NCBI GenBank assembly: GCA_963693025.1
Contig: OY843749.1
Span: 1-64,000, forward strand
DNA: 64,000 nt
Source of the DNA: JAHRAW01 sp963693025
Lineage (GTDB): Bacteria > Pseudomonadota > Gammaproteobacteria > Arenicellales > Poriferihabitantaceae
Direction: 5' to 3'
In this document: positions 43,043 to 52,012 of the stretch, in pieces
How positions within the stretch are numbered: the stretch's first letter is position 1
Layout of the letters: each line of letters starts with the position of its first letter
Program-made: the position numbers and the translations under genes
The notes under the pieces: model-generated
Database searches by the model: none
What the model saw: the letters and a program-made list of their open reading frames with translations, nothing else
Told to the model about the DNA's origin: nothing

Positions 43043-43993
43043 ATGAAGAAGTTTGCGGGTATTGATGTGGGCAAAGCGTATTTGGATGCGTGGTTGCCGG
43101 GTGGTCTCTCGCAGCAGTTTAGCAACGACGATGCTGGCTTTCCGGCGCTGTTGGTTTGGTTGCGCGACAACGCGGTGGAGCAGGTGGCTTGCGATGCGTC
43201 CAGTTATGAGCGCCATCTGGTGCGCGCGCTGCATGCGGCGCGGATGCCGGTGAAAGTGGTGCATCCGGTGCGAGCCAAAGACTACGCGAAATCGTGCGGT
43301 CGGTTGGCGAAGACCGACAAGTTGGATGCGCGGACGCTGGCTGAGTTTGCGACGCTGATGAAGTTGCCGCCGACGCCGGCGCGCAGCGCGGAGAGTCAAG
43401 CGTTGAGCGACTTGATGAGGCGTCGCGAGCAGTTGGTGAAGCAGCGAGTGCAGGAGAAGAACCGGCTGGAGAAGCGTCCGGATGAGGTCGTTGAGGCATC
43501 GTGCCTGCGGCATATGGCGTGGCTGGATGGGGAGATTGAAGCAGTGAATAAAGCCTGCCGCGAGTGCGTGCGTTCGGCGCCGGAGTTGGCTGAGCGCGCG
43601 GCGTTGTATCAGAGTGTCACCGGTGTCGGCGAAGTGATTGCGATGACCCTGCTGGCGTATTTGCCGGAGTTGGGGCAAGTGAGCGATCGGCGGATTGCGG
43701 CGCTGATGGGCGTGGCGCCGTATGCGCGCGACAGCGGCACCATGCGCGCCAAGCGCAGCATCCGCGGCGGTCGGGCGCAGCCGCGCTGCGCGTTTTACAT
43801 GGGAGCGGTGTCGGCGTGCCGTTATAACCCCGAGATGAAGGCGTTTTACGAGCGCCTACGCGCCCGCGGCAAACCGCCCAAAGTGGCGCAAGTGGCAGTC
43901 ATGCGAAAACTGCTAACCCAACTAAACGCAGTCGCCAAACGCGGCACCCCATGGCTGAAAAACTACACGCCGACGGCGGTAAATATCGCTTGA
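43043..43993 (+). CDS. IS110-family transposase, copy C
   Basis: This is an intact 316-residue enzyme with the DEDD residues and the serine motif MGAVSACR. It differs from copy A at a few positions (ECVRSAPE, YARDSGTMRAKRS, GRAQPRC, NYTPTAVNIA). GGAGG (43031-43035) precedes the ATG by seven bases. A start further upstream at 43016 would lie in front of this site and is rejected. Confidence 0.93.
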   Translation: MKKFAGIDVGKAYLDAWLPGGLSQQFSNDDAGFPALLVWLRDNAVEQVACDASSYERHLVRALHAARMPVKVVHPVRAKDYAKSCGRLAKTDKLDARTLAEFATLMKLPPTPARSAESQALSDLMRRREQLVKQRVQEKNRLEKRPDEVVEASCLRHMAWLDGEIEAVNKACRECVRSAPELAERAALYQSVTGVGEVIAMTLLAYLPELGQVSDRRIAALMGVAPYARDSGTMRAKRSIRGGRAQPRCAFYMGAVSACRYNPEMKAFYERLRARGKPPKVAQVAVMRKLLTQLNAVAKRGTPWLKNYTPTAVNIA

Positions 43994-44208
43994 TTTTTAA
44001 CACAGATACTCTCGAGCGTTAGTGTCCGTTGCCGCCGCGCTTTTTCTTTTAAGCGGCGGCTTACCGGACACTTACGACCTCGGGAATCTCCCTAAGGTTA
44101 GCGCTGAGCCCAAACAAAGTCATTCCCGCAGTCTTTTTGTCAGTGGCACAATGGACGCGGGAGGCGACGATAGTTTGCCATCCATGGACGACTGGATTCC
44201 TGCGTCCG

Positions 44209-45803
44209 CAGCCCGTGCAAAAACTCAAGAACTGGACATGAACTTATCCGGCGCAATTTATCCGCCTATTGATGTTTCCATCAGGGAATCACGCCGACAT
44301 CCAAAAACACCGCATCAAGCCGCCGTCAAACTCTCGCATAACGCTTCAACGCCCATTATGTTGACCACCCGCTTCAAGTTATACGCCAACACGCTCAATC
44401 CCATCTCCGCTTTCACTTTATCCAAACCACGCAACACAAACCGACCGCCCCCCATCATCTGTTTGATCGTGCCAAACGGATGCTCGCTTAAATTCGACCG
44501 GCGGCGCAGCAACTCCGGATGCGCCACCGCACGCCCGTGCATGCGCGCCACCGACTCCTCGTAATAATGACGATTAATCGTGCGCCGACGCGCGCCGGTG
44601 CACTGACCGCGCAACGCACAACCCCCGCATGCATTGGTCGCGTAATAATGTGTCTTCAACTTCGCATCGCTGCGCCGACGCCGCAACACTTCGCCGGCCG
44701 GACAACGGTATTCATCGCGCTTGTCATCGTAAGCAAACTCCGCCCGGCTATAGTAAGCACCGCGCGGATTCACCACCCGCTGCCGCGGCACCACCGCCGT
44801 TATACCCGCCGACTCACACGCCGCTCCCTGCTCGCCATTCTGATAACCCGTGTCCGCCACCACCGTCAGTTTATTCACCCCCAGCGCCGCCTTCGCACGC
44901 CGCGCCATCCCATACAACTGGCGATGGTCGTTGACCGCATTGGTCACCGCATGCGCGGCTATCAACTTGTGTTTGTCATCCACCGCCGTCTGCACATTGT
45001 AACTCACCGCACAACCACCACCCGACTGCCGCATCCAACGCGCCTCCACCTCGCCCGACACCACGCGCTTAGAGCCGCTTGCCTTCAACTCCGCAGTCAA
45101 CGAACGCAACGCCTCCCGTTGCTCCACCAACGCCGCCAATGCCGCCTTTGTGTCCGCCACTTTCGCCGACGCATCCGCCTCATCGGCCGTATCCAAAACC
45201 TCCATATACGCCAACACCCCGCGCTCCACCCGCTCCATCTCACGACCCAACTGCGCCGCCGTATAAACCGACCGACGACCCGACACCGCGCGAAACTTCG
45301 AACCATCCACCGCCACCAACTCGCCGCCATACAATCCTTGACCACGACAAAAATGCACAAACGAACGGCACGCAGCCGACAAACCCGCCAAGTTATCCTT
45401 GCGAAAGTTCGCTATCGTCTTGAAGTCCGGGCGCAAATCTTCCAGCAACCACATCAACTCCACATTCCGACCCGCCTCCTTCTCCAAACGACGACTCGAC
45501 CTAATCTGATTCACATAACCATACACATACAACTTCAACATCATCCCCGGATGATACGCCGGACGACCCGTCGCCGCCGCCATCACCTTGTCAAACCCCA
45601 ACTCCAGCAAATCCAAACCATCCACAAACAAATCAATCGCCCGCACCGCATTATCCGCAGCAATACGGTCATCCAACGTCTCACCAAACAACGCCGCCTG
45701 ATAACGCGACACACCCTGCACATGCGACATAACTAAACTCCTGCTCTATACAATTTGGGAATGAAACATTTTACCGCAAGAGGGTGAGTTTTTACACGGG
45801 CTG
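44209..45803 (-). mobile_element. IS1182-family element (1595 bp)
   Basis: Imperfect terminal inverted repeats CAGCCCGTGCAAAAACTC (44209-44226) and CAGCCCGTGTAAAAACTC (complement, ending 45803) bracket one transposase gene. No clear direct target repeat is visible. It sits in the loop of a palindromic repeat. Confidence 0.85.
44315..45730 (-). CDS. IS1182-family transposase
   Basis: The 471-residue transposase has an N-terminal DUF772-type region (HPGMMLKLYVYGY), the catalytic DDE domain with VAVDGSKFRAV (first Asp), VVADTGYQNG (second Asp) and a late ARMHGRAVAHPELLRRRS...EHPFGTIKQ segment containing the Glu, plus a DDE-associated zinc-like cluster CPAGEV, CGGCALRGQC. This is characteristic of the IS1182 group. 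The frame is uninterrupted, so the element may be active. Confidence 0.92.
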   Translation of the reverse strand: MSHVQGVSRYQAALFGETLDDRIAADNAVRAIDLFVDGLDLLELGFDKVMAAATGRPAYHPGMMLKLYVYGYVNQIRSSRRLEKEAGRNVELMWLLEDLRPDFKTIANFRKDNLAGLSAACRSFVHFCRGQGLYGGELVAVDGSKFRAVSGRRSVYTAAQLGREMERVERGVLAYMEVLDTADEADASAKVADTKAALAALVEQREALRSLTAELKASGSKRVVSGEVEARWMRQSGGGCAVSYNVQTAVDDKHKLIAAHAVTNAVNDHRQLYGMARRAKAALGVNKLTVVADTGYQNGEQGAACESAGITAVVPRQRVVNPRGAYYSRAEFAYDDKRDEYRCPAGEVLRRRRSDAKLKTHYYATNACGGCALRGQCTGARRRTINRHYYEESVARMHGRAVAHPELLRRRSNLSEHPFGTIKQMMGGGRFVLRGLDKVKAEMGLSVLAYNLKRVVNIMGVEALCESLTAA

Positions 45804-46103
45804 AGGATGCGGGAACCCAGTCGTCCATGGATGGCAAACTGTCGTCGCCTCCCACGTCCATTGTGCCACCGACAAAAAGACGTATGGATTGCGCGTATCA
45901 TCCCTGATACGCGCCCTTCGGGCTACGCGAAAATCCGCTCCCGGCGGATTTTTCCCGCTCAAAAGACTGCGGGAATGGCGTTGTTTGGGCTCAGCGCCAG
46001 TCTTAGGGAGATTCCCGAGGACGCAAGTGTCCGTAAGCCGCCGCTTAAAAGAAGAAGCGCGGCGGCAACGGACACTAACGCTCGAGAGTATCTGTGTTAA
46101 AAA

Positions 46104-47054
46104 TCAAGCGATATTTACCGCCGCCGGCGTGTAGTTTTTCAGCCATGGGGTGCCGCGTTTGGCGACTGCGTTTAGTTGGGTTAGCAGTTTTCGCATGACT
46201 GCCACTTGCGCCACTTTGGGCGGTTTGCCGCGGGCGCGTAGGCGCTCGTAAAACGCCTTCATCTCGGGGTTATAACGGCACGCCGACACCGCTCCCATGT
46301 AAAACGCGCAGCGCGGCTGCGAGCGACCGCCGCGGATGCTGCGCTTGGCGCGCATGGTGCCGCTGTCGCGCGCATACGGCGCCACGCCCATCAGCGCCGC
46401 AATCCGCCGATCGCTCACTTGCCCCAACTCCGGCAAATACGCCAGCAGGGTCATCGCAATCACTTCGCCGACACCGGTGACACTCTGATACAACGCCGCG
46501 CGCTCAGCCAACTCCGGCGCCGCACGCACGCACTCGCGGCAGGCTTTACTCACTGCTTCAATCTCCCCATCCAGCCACGCCATATGCCGCTGGCACGATG
46601 CCTCAACGGCCTCATCCGGACGCTTCTCCAGCCGGTTCTTCTCCTGCACTCGCTGCTTCACCAACTGCTCGCGACGCCTCATCAAGTCGCTCAACGCTTG
46701 ACTCTCCGCGCTGCGCGCCGGCGTCGGCGGCAACTTCATCAGCGTCGCAAACTCAGCCAGCGTCTGCGCATCCAACTTGTCGGTCTTCGCCAACCGACCG
46801 CACGATTTCGCGTAGTCTTTGGCTCGCACCGGATGCACCACTTTCACCGGCATCCGCGCCGCATGCAGCGCGCGCACCAGATGGCGCTCATAACTGGACG
46901 CATCGCAAGCCACCTGCTCCACCGCGTTGTCGCGCAACCAAACCAACAGCGCCGCAAAGCCAGCATCATCGTTGCTAAACTGCTGCGAGAGACCACCCGG
47001 CAACCACACATCCAAATACGCTTTGCCCACATCAATACCCGCAAACTTCTTCAT
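46104..47054 (-). CDS. IS110-family transposase, copy D
   Basis: Intact 316-residue enzyme, distinguished by GFAALLVWL, ASCQRHMAWLDGEIEAVSKA and YARDSGTMRAKRS. The distribution of differences among the four copies suggests independent small mutations or recombination rather than one recent burst of identical copies. Confidence 0.93.
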   Translation of the reverse strand: MKKFAGIDVGKAYLDVWLPGGLSQQFSNDDAGFAALLVWLRDNAVEQVACDASSYERHLVRALHAARMPVKVVHPVRAKDYAKSCGRLAKTDKLDAQTLAEFATLMKLPPTPARSAESQALSDLMRRREQLVKQRVQEKNRLEKRPDEAVEASCQRHMAWLDGEIEAVSKACRECVRAAPELAERAALYQSVTGVGEVIAMTLLAYLPELGQVSDRRIAALMGVAPYARDSGTMRAKRSIRGGRSQPRCAFYMGAVSACRYNPEMKAFYERLRARGKPPKVAQVAVMRKLLTQLNAVAKRGTPWLKNYTPAAVNIA

Positions 47055-47101
47055 CAAAGCACCTCCTAACAAAAGCAACAAAAGGGTTAAAATGAGTTAA
47101 C

Positions 47102-47287
47102 ATCAGCGCTGTTTCCGCACACTTATATACGGGGCATTATCCCCAAGCATCTGTTCGCGGCAACAACGGCGCGAGGGGTCCGTACTCTCGAACGCTGCAG
47201 CAGGAATCAATGACACCTGCCCAGCACATGACAAGCCGGTTCACCCCTCGCGCCCACCCTCTACTCTGGCCTGAATAGGGGGTAAAC
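47102..47287 (-). ncRNA. Putative IS110 bridge RNA, copy D
   Basis: The leader of copy D keeps all four guide segments described for copy C. The ends are estimated. Confidence 0.7.
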
Positions 47288-47380
47288 TGAACATATAAAT
47301 GACGAGTTGTAGGTGTCATTCCCGAACGGTAGAAAACATGCCCCGTGCCCCGACACGGGGTAGGGAGCCGCCCACCACTT

Positions 47381-47579
47381 CGTCATTCTCGAATGATAGA
47401 AAAATAAGGAGCGACAGCGACTATATTTTTCATCACCTTCGGGAATCTCCCTAAGGCTACCGTGAATTTCAACAAAGCCCGTGCCAGTCTTAGGGAGATT
47501 CCCGAGGACGCAAGTGTCCGTAAGCCGCCGCTTAAAAGAAAAAGCGCGGCGGCAAACGGTCACTAACGCTCGAATGACG
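47381..47579. repeat. Cloverleaf-type intergenic repeat, full copy
   Basis: Full copy with A-rich left arm; the right end is slightly shortened (CGCTCGAATGACG). A left-end fragment with an extra CCCCGTG/CACGGGG hairpin precedes it (about 47314-47370). Confidence 0.88.
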
Positions 47580-47588
47580 AGTTCTGCC

Positions 47589-47789
47589 CGTCATTCTCGA
47601 ACGATAGAAAAATAGGGAGCGTCAGCGACCATATTTTTCATCGCCTTCGGGAATCTCCCTAAGGCTAGCGTGGATTTTACCGAAGACCGTGCCAGACTTA
47701 GGGAGATTCCCGAGGTCGTAAGTGTCCGTAAGCCGCCGCTTAAAAAGAAAAAGCGCGGCGGCAACGGACACTAACGCTCGAGAATGACG
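47589..47789. repeat. Cloverleaf-type intergenic repeat, full copy
   Basis: Full copy beginning CGTCATTCTCGAACGATAG, the variant that exactly matches the IS110 target guides; no IS is inserted here. Short AATGACGAAGTGGCGGG direct repeats follow to about 47825. Confidence 0.9.
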
Positions 47790-47866
47790 AAGTGGCGGGA
47801 ATGACGAAGTGGCGGGAATGGCGAAGTAGTAGGTAGTAGTTTATTGGTTTGTCAGTCGTCGCGCCG

Positions 47867-50122
47867 CTACCGGGTGAAAGCGGCGACCACATTCAACAAC
47901 AACCGCGAGACGTTGTTGTCGCCGCCGTTGTGTAGCAAACTGCCGCAGAAGGTGATTGAGCCGGTCGCAAATAATCGCCCGCCGTGTGCGTTTACTTGAT
48001 AGACCATGTCGGCGCGAATCAAGTCTGCGGGTGGGGCGCCGGGTAGGGTGGTGAGGTGGGTGAGGTGTTCTTCCGGCACCAGCACGAAGGTGTCGGCGTG
48101 GTTTTCTGAACTGGCGAGCAGGTGGAGGTCGTGCGGTGAGCCGAGGTGGGTGTCCACGCGGTCTAATTCAAAGCCGGCGGCGCCGCCGCCGCTGAGTCCA
48201 AAATCGCCGATTATCTCTTCATCTATTCCTTCAAATATCCACGCAATCTCTTGATTTGTAAAGGTTTCAGGATGCCGGCGATAGTAACTGCCGAGGAAGG
48301 TTCCCTGCGCGGAGAAGCCGACTCCCGCGAGTTGTTGCGGGGCGCGGTTGTTGCGCCGCCAGAGTCCGCCGTAAGCGCCGTCAAACGCCTGATAATACTC
48401 GCCCGGCTCCGCCGCCCAGGCGCGAATTCCGCCTTCGGCGCGGCGAATTTCGATGGCGCCGCCGACGCCGGGTTCGGGGTGCAGCGCAACCCGCCAGTAG
48501 AAGCCGTTGCCGCCGAGGTAGATGAAATGGCCGCCCTGAGCGCGGTAGGCGTGCAGCGCGTCGAGGGTGCGGGCGGTGTGGTATTCGGGATGGGTGCCGG
48601 TGGTGACCGCTTGGTAACCGGCGATTGCCGCGACGCCGTCGTCGTGCAATTCCTGGTCGGTGATGATGTCGTAGGCAATGTCGTTTTGCTCAAGCCAGGC
48701 GAGCAGGTGGCTGTCGGCTTGGAAGTGGCGCAAGCCTGAGTCTGAGTCCGCGCCTTCGCAAAAGGTGAGGTAGCCGGGGCGCAGGGTCAGCAGCGGGCGG
48801 CGGTGCGAGGCGTGGCAGATTCCGCTGTGGTCGCCGTGGGTGTTGTAGGTGGAGAGGCCGTATTCGCGGTGCTGCGCCGGGTTCCACGGATAGGCTTGCC
48901 ACGCCGCCATGCGCGCGAGCCACGCCGGGGTGAAGTCGGGGCGCGCGTGGTTTCCGTAGACGGTGTAGGTGAAGGTGGACACCAGCACGCATAGTTTCGC
49001 CGAGCGCTTCCCCTTCGGCGGGCAGACGAAGAATGGGATGGCGTCGCCGTGGTTGTCGTCGTCGTCGGCGCATTGAAGGCGCACCGCATAAACGCCGGAC
49101 GGAAAATCGTCGGGGATGGTGAAGCGAAAATCGGTCTGCCAGCCGAAGTCGTAAATGTCGTCGTCGTGAAAATGAATCGCGCCGTATTGCGCCGGCGCGT
49201 GACGCCAGCACATCTCCCGCCCGTCCCAGTTCGAGCCGGTCATCGCTCTGGCGGGCAGGTTGACCAATTCGCCGTGGTGTTTTCCGGGACCGGTGTCTTC
49301 GATGCGGGTTGACGAAATGCCGCGCGAGAAATCCCAGTGGGCGAGGACGGTGGCGGCGTCCGACGGCGGCGCGCGCTCGCCGTGCCATTCCATTTGCGTC
49401 TCGTCAAGGCACTGGTTCAAGATTGCCGGCGCCTCGATTTTTCCGTTGAAATGGCTATGCACCGCGTGCTTCGCTGCGTCGTCGCCGTCGCCATTGCGGG
49501 CGGCGATGACCACGCGCTCAACCTGCGCCAGTGCCGCCGCCGTGGCGGGCGTTATCTCAACGCGCCGGCAAGTCGTGTCCCGGCGATTATGCAACGCCAC
49601 GTGACCCACGCTCAGCGTCGCGCTTCGCCGGTCAAAACTCGCCCACACCCGATACCAATGCCGGGCGTTGAGTGGTTGCCCGCTGTCGACGGTGGCGTTT
49701 CGCCCGTCCGAAGTCGCCATCGACACACCGCAACCGCCGTCGCCGTCAAGATAGAAATCGACCCCGTTGCCATTTGCCGGATTGCGACAACTGATAATGC
49801 CTTGTGGAACACCACCGCCGGGCAGGGTGGGCCAAATGTTGGCGACCAGCGTAAAACTGTCAACCGAATGGAACAAGTCGGCGACCGCAACGGACGCATA
49901 CGAACCGGGATAAAAGGGCTGGCGGCGGGACGGATAGGCGCGGTTGATGTCGCTGTCGACCGGCGCCTCAATCAAACCCGGACCCGCGGGATTGGGGTCG
50001 GCGCAAATGATTCGCACCAAGCGGGCGTGATACGGCGCCGCGAGGCAACTGCTCACCTTGAACTCGATGGTGTCGCCGGGTCGCCCCGACAACCGGTCGG
50101 TATAGCCAATCAGGGGAATCAA
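47867..50122 (-). CDS. N,N-dimethylformamidase large-subunit-like protein
   Basis: The 751-residue protein resembles the large subunit of dimethylformamidase: an N-terminal beta domain (GYTDRLSGRPGDTIEFKVS), a LamG/concanavalin-like region (about residues 90-230), then a central region with FRFTIPDDFPSGVYAVRL, and a C-terminal amidotransferase-like domain with YNTHGDHSG and YLGGNGFYWRVALHP. DMFase is a mononuclear-iron amidohydrolase that splits dimethylformamide to dimethylamine and formate. No small-subunit gene is adjacent, so substrate and activity are open; another small N-substituted amide is possible. The gene stands between repeats and cbiX/hemH on the same strand. Confidence 0.8.
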   Translation of the reverse strand: MIPLIGYTDRLSGRPGDTIEFKVSSCLAAPYHARLVRIICADPNPAGPGLIEAPVDSDINRAYPSRRQPFYPGSYASVAVADLFHSVDSFTLVANIWPTLPGGGVPQGIISCRNPANGNGVDFYLDGDGGCGVSMATSDGRNATVDSGQPLNARHWYRVWASFDRRSATLSVGHVALHNRRDTTCRRVEITPATAAALAQVERVVIAARNGDGDDAAKHAVHSHFNGKIEAPAILNQCLDETQMEWHGERAPPSDAATVLAHWDFSRGISSTRIEDTGPGKHHGELVNLPARAMTGSNWDGREMCWRHAPAQYGAIHFHDDDIYDFGWQTDFRFTIPDDFPSGVYAVRLQCADDDDNHGDAIPFFVCPPKGKRSAKLCVLVSTFTYTVYGNHARPDFTPAWLARMAAWQAYPWNPAQHREYGLSTYNTHGDHSGICHASHRRPLLTLRPGYLTFCEGADSDSGLRHFQADSHLLAWLEQNDIAYDIITDQELHDDGVAAIAGYQAVTTGTHPEYHTARTLDALHAYRAQGGHFIYLGGNGFYWRVALHPEPGVGGAIEIRRAEGGIRAWAAEPGEYYQAFDGAYGGLWRRNNRAPQQLAGVGFSAQGTFLGSYYRRHPETFTNQEIAWIFEGIDEEIIGDFGLSGGGAAGFELDRVDTHLGSPHDLHLLASSENHADTFVLVPEEHLTHLTTLPGAPPADLIRADMVYQVNAHGGRLFATGSITFCGSLLHNGGDNNVSRLLLNVVAAFTR

Positions 50123-50171
50123 ATCGCTGCGCTCGTTTTCATCGGGTGGGTCGGGCGGTCGGCGCGGGGAT

Positions 50172-50543
50172 TCACAAGGGTTGCAGGTGGTCGTAAATCA
50201 AATCTTGCATGCCCGCCGCGGCGCCGAGATGGGGCGCCACGATGAACCGAATCGTCGCCGAATGCCGCCGCTCAAGCCGCGCCACCTCGCTTGGAATGTC
50301 CGCGAGCAGATGCTTGCCCGCCGCCAGAAAATAGGGCAGCACGACGATTTCAGTCGCGCCATCGGCAACCAACTTGTCGGCGGCGGCGGCGATGCTCGGC
50401 TCAGCCATTTCGAGGAAGGCGTGCTCCACTAAGTCAAACCGCTCACCCCGCGCATCCTCGCGCAGGCGCGCAACCAATGCGCGGATTTCATCGTTGGACG
50501 ACTGCGCGCGGCTCCCGTGGGCGATGAGCAACAAGGCTTTCAT
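50172..50543 (-). CDS. cbiX: CbiX/SirB-type sirohydrochlorin chelatase
   Basis: This short 123-residue chelatase begins KALLLIAHGSR, with the conserved His, and has VEHAFLEMAEPSI and IVVLPYFLAAGKHLLADIP, with the second metal-binding His region. Such single-domain CbiX proteins insert Co2+ or Fe2+ into sirohydrochlorin. In this genome the siroheme-dependent sulfite reductase at 61609 would be a user of the iron product. Its start overlaps the ferrochelatase stop by 4 bp. Confidence 0.88.
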   Translation of the reverse strand: MKALLLIAHGSRAQSSNDEIRALVARLREDARGERFDLVEHAFLEMAEPSIAAAADKLVADGATEIVVLPYFLAAGKHLLADIPSEVARLERRHSATIRFIVAPHLGAAAGMQDLIYDHLQPL

Positions 50544-51652
50544 TTTACGCGCTCGCTACCGCCGTCATCGCGCGCTTCGTTTGCCGGCGACGATGCGTGC
50601 GTGCGGTCTGCCGAATCCCAGCCCGCGAGGTTGTCGGTGATGAGGTCGGCGAGCGCTTCTATGTGGTCGTCGCGGTCGTTGAGGCACGGAATGTAGCCGT
50701 AGTTTTCTCCCCCGGCGCGCATGAAAATGTCGCGGTTTTGCATCGCCACTTCCTCCAGCGTCTCCAAACAGTCGGCGCTGAAGCCGGGGCAGATGACCTG
50801 CACGCTGCGCACGCCGTCCCGCGCCCAGTCCGCCAGCGTGTGGTCGGTGTAAGGTTGCAGCCATTGCTTCGGACCAAACCGCGATTGAAAACTCACCCGC
50901 CATTCGCGCTCGTCCAGTTCAAGTTCCTCGGCGAGCAGCCGCGCGGTTGTCAAACATTCGCCGTGATACGGGTCGCCGGCATCGGAATACGCGCGCGGAA
51001 TACCGTGAAACGACATCAGCAAACGCTCGCTGCCGCCGTGAACTTGCCGGTAATCCCGCACGCTGTTCGCCAACGCCGCAATGTAGCCGGGATGGTCGTG
51101 ATAATGGTCAATCACGCGCAACGCCGGCACCCGCCGCCAGCGCGACAACTCCGCGCACACCGCATCAAAAGCCGACGCGGTGGTGGCGGCGCAATACTGC
51201 GGATAAAGCGGCAACACCAACACCCTGCGCGCCCCGCCCGACCGAAGTTTCGCCAGCGCGCCGGCAATAGACGGCGAGCCGTAACGCATCCCCAATTCAA
51301 CCGCCAGTCCGCCGGAGTGTGAGTGCGAGTGGGGATGCGCCTTCAAACGCCGCTCCAACTCCCGAACCTGCCGCCGCGACACCGCCAACAACGGCGAGCC
51401 ATCCTCCCCCCAAATCTCCCGATAAGCCTTCGCCGTTTTACGCGGACGGCCAGGCAAAACAACAAGATGCAACACTAACCACCAAACAACTCGCGACACC
51501 TCAATCACCCGCCGATCCCACAAAAACTCCGCAAGATAACGCCGCACATCCCCCACCCGACACGAGTCCGGCGTGCCAAGATTAGCAACCAACACACCGA
51601 TGCCGCCGTCGTCGTTGCTCTGCTCGAAAGAAGGTTGTCGAGTGAATTTCAT
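50540..51652 (-). CDS. hemH: Ferrochelatase
   Basis: This 370-residue protein has GVLVANLGTPDS at the N-terminus, the active-site His in LLMSFHGIPRAYSD, LSFQSRFG-like VSFQSRFGPKQWLQP and the late CPGFSADCLETLEE segment of ferrochelatases. It inserts Fe2+ into protoporphyrin IX, the last step of heme synthesis, and is translationally coupled to the cbiX-type chelatase (ATGA overlap), so two tetrapyrrole chelatases are made together. Its 5' third is C/A-rich on the complementary strand. Confidence 0.93.
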   Translation of the reverse strand: MKFTRQPSFEQSNDDGGIGVLVANLGTPDSCRVGDVRRYLAEFLWDRRVIEVSRVVWWLVLHLVVLPGRPRKTAKAYREIWGEDGSPLLAVSRRQVRELERRLKAHPHSHSHSGGLAVELGMRYGSPSIAGALAKLRSGGARRVLVLPLYPQYCAATTASAFDAVCAELSRWRRVPALRVIDHYHDHPGYIAALANSVRDYRQVHGGSERLLMSFHGIPRAYSDAGDPYHGECLTTARLLAEELELDEREWRVSFQSRFGPKQWLQPYTDHTLADWARDGVRSVQVICPGFSADCLETLEEVAMQNRDIFMRAGGENYGYIPCLNDRDDHIEALADLITDNLAGWDSADRTHASSPANEARDDGGSERVK

Positions 51653-51758
51653 GCGGGGAATGGTAGCCGATTACAGGTTGTCATTCTCAAACAACAGAAA
51701 AATAACCCTCCAACCTCGTCATTCCCAAACGGTAGAAAATAGGGAGCGCCCACCACTT

Positions 51759-51958
51759 CGTCATTCTCGAATGATAGAAAAATAAGGAGCGCCAGCGACT
51801 ATATTTTTCATCACCTTCGGGAATCTCCCTAAGTCTACCGTGAATTCCAACAAAGCCCGTGCCAGTCTTAGGGAGATTCCCGAGGACGCAAGTGTCCGTA
51901 AGCCGCCGCTTAAAAGAAAAAGCGCGGCGGCAACGGACACTAACGCTCGAGAATGACG
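51759..51958. repeat. Cloverleaf-type intergenic repeat, full copy
   Basis: Full copy with A-rich left arm; left-end fragments precede it at about 51680-51750. The rest of the gap from hemH to ygfZ holds nothing else. Confidence 0.9.
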
Positions 51959-52012
51959 AGTAATGGGGAATGACGAGTGATGGGGATTCCGCGCAAACCC
52001 GTCAGGTTTGTA

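Larger units (their letters stand above)
42800..44010 (+). mobile_element. IS110-family element, copy C (1211 bp)
   Basis: The only copy on the plus strand of this window. The left flank is CGTCATT and the right flank CTCGAGCG, the two halves of a repeat end. The leader from 42800 to 43042 holds the candidate bridge RNA. Confidence 0.93.
44119..45977. repeat. Second repeat family, split by IS1182
   Basis: It begins GTCATTCCCGCAGTC and ends GACTGCGGGAATGGC, with the same internal hairpins as at 27568-27927. Long inverted arms around CCATCCATGGACGACT flank the IS1182 insertion, which sits in the loop. Confidence 0.8.
46087..47297 (-). mobile_element. IS110-family element, copy D (1211 bp)
   Basis: It is inserted at the right end of the same repeat whose left end holds copy C, in inverted orientation to it. 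Ends and length are identical to the other copies. Confidence 0.93.
42793..47304. repeat. Single cloverleaf repeat carrying IS110 in both ends and IS1182 in the centre
   Basis: Read without insertions, the unit is CGTCATT (42793-42799), the left half from CTCGAGCG (44011 to about 44118), a copy of the second repeat family (44119-45977), the right half to CTCGAG (46086), and AATGACG (47298-47304). IS110 copy C occupies the left end, copy D the right end in opposite orientation, and IS1182 lies in the hairpin loop of the second family. The right and left halves keep matching arms (GCGCTGAGCCCAAAC/GTTTGGGCTCAGCGC). Confidence 0.88.

Noticed and set aside
44519..45736. 405-codon open frame antisense to the IS1182 transposase
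   Set aside because: Its predicted product is Arg/His/Thr-rich with no domain; the opposite strand has a clear transposase.
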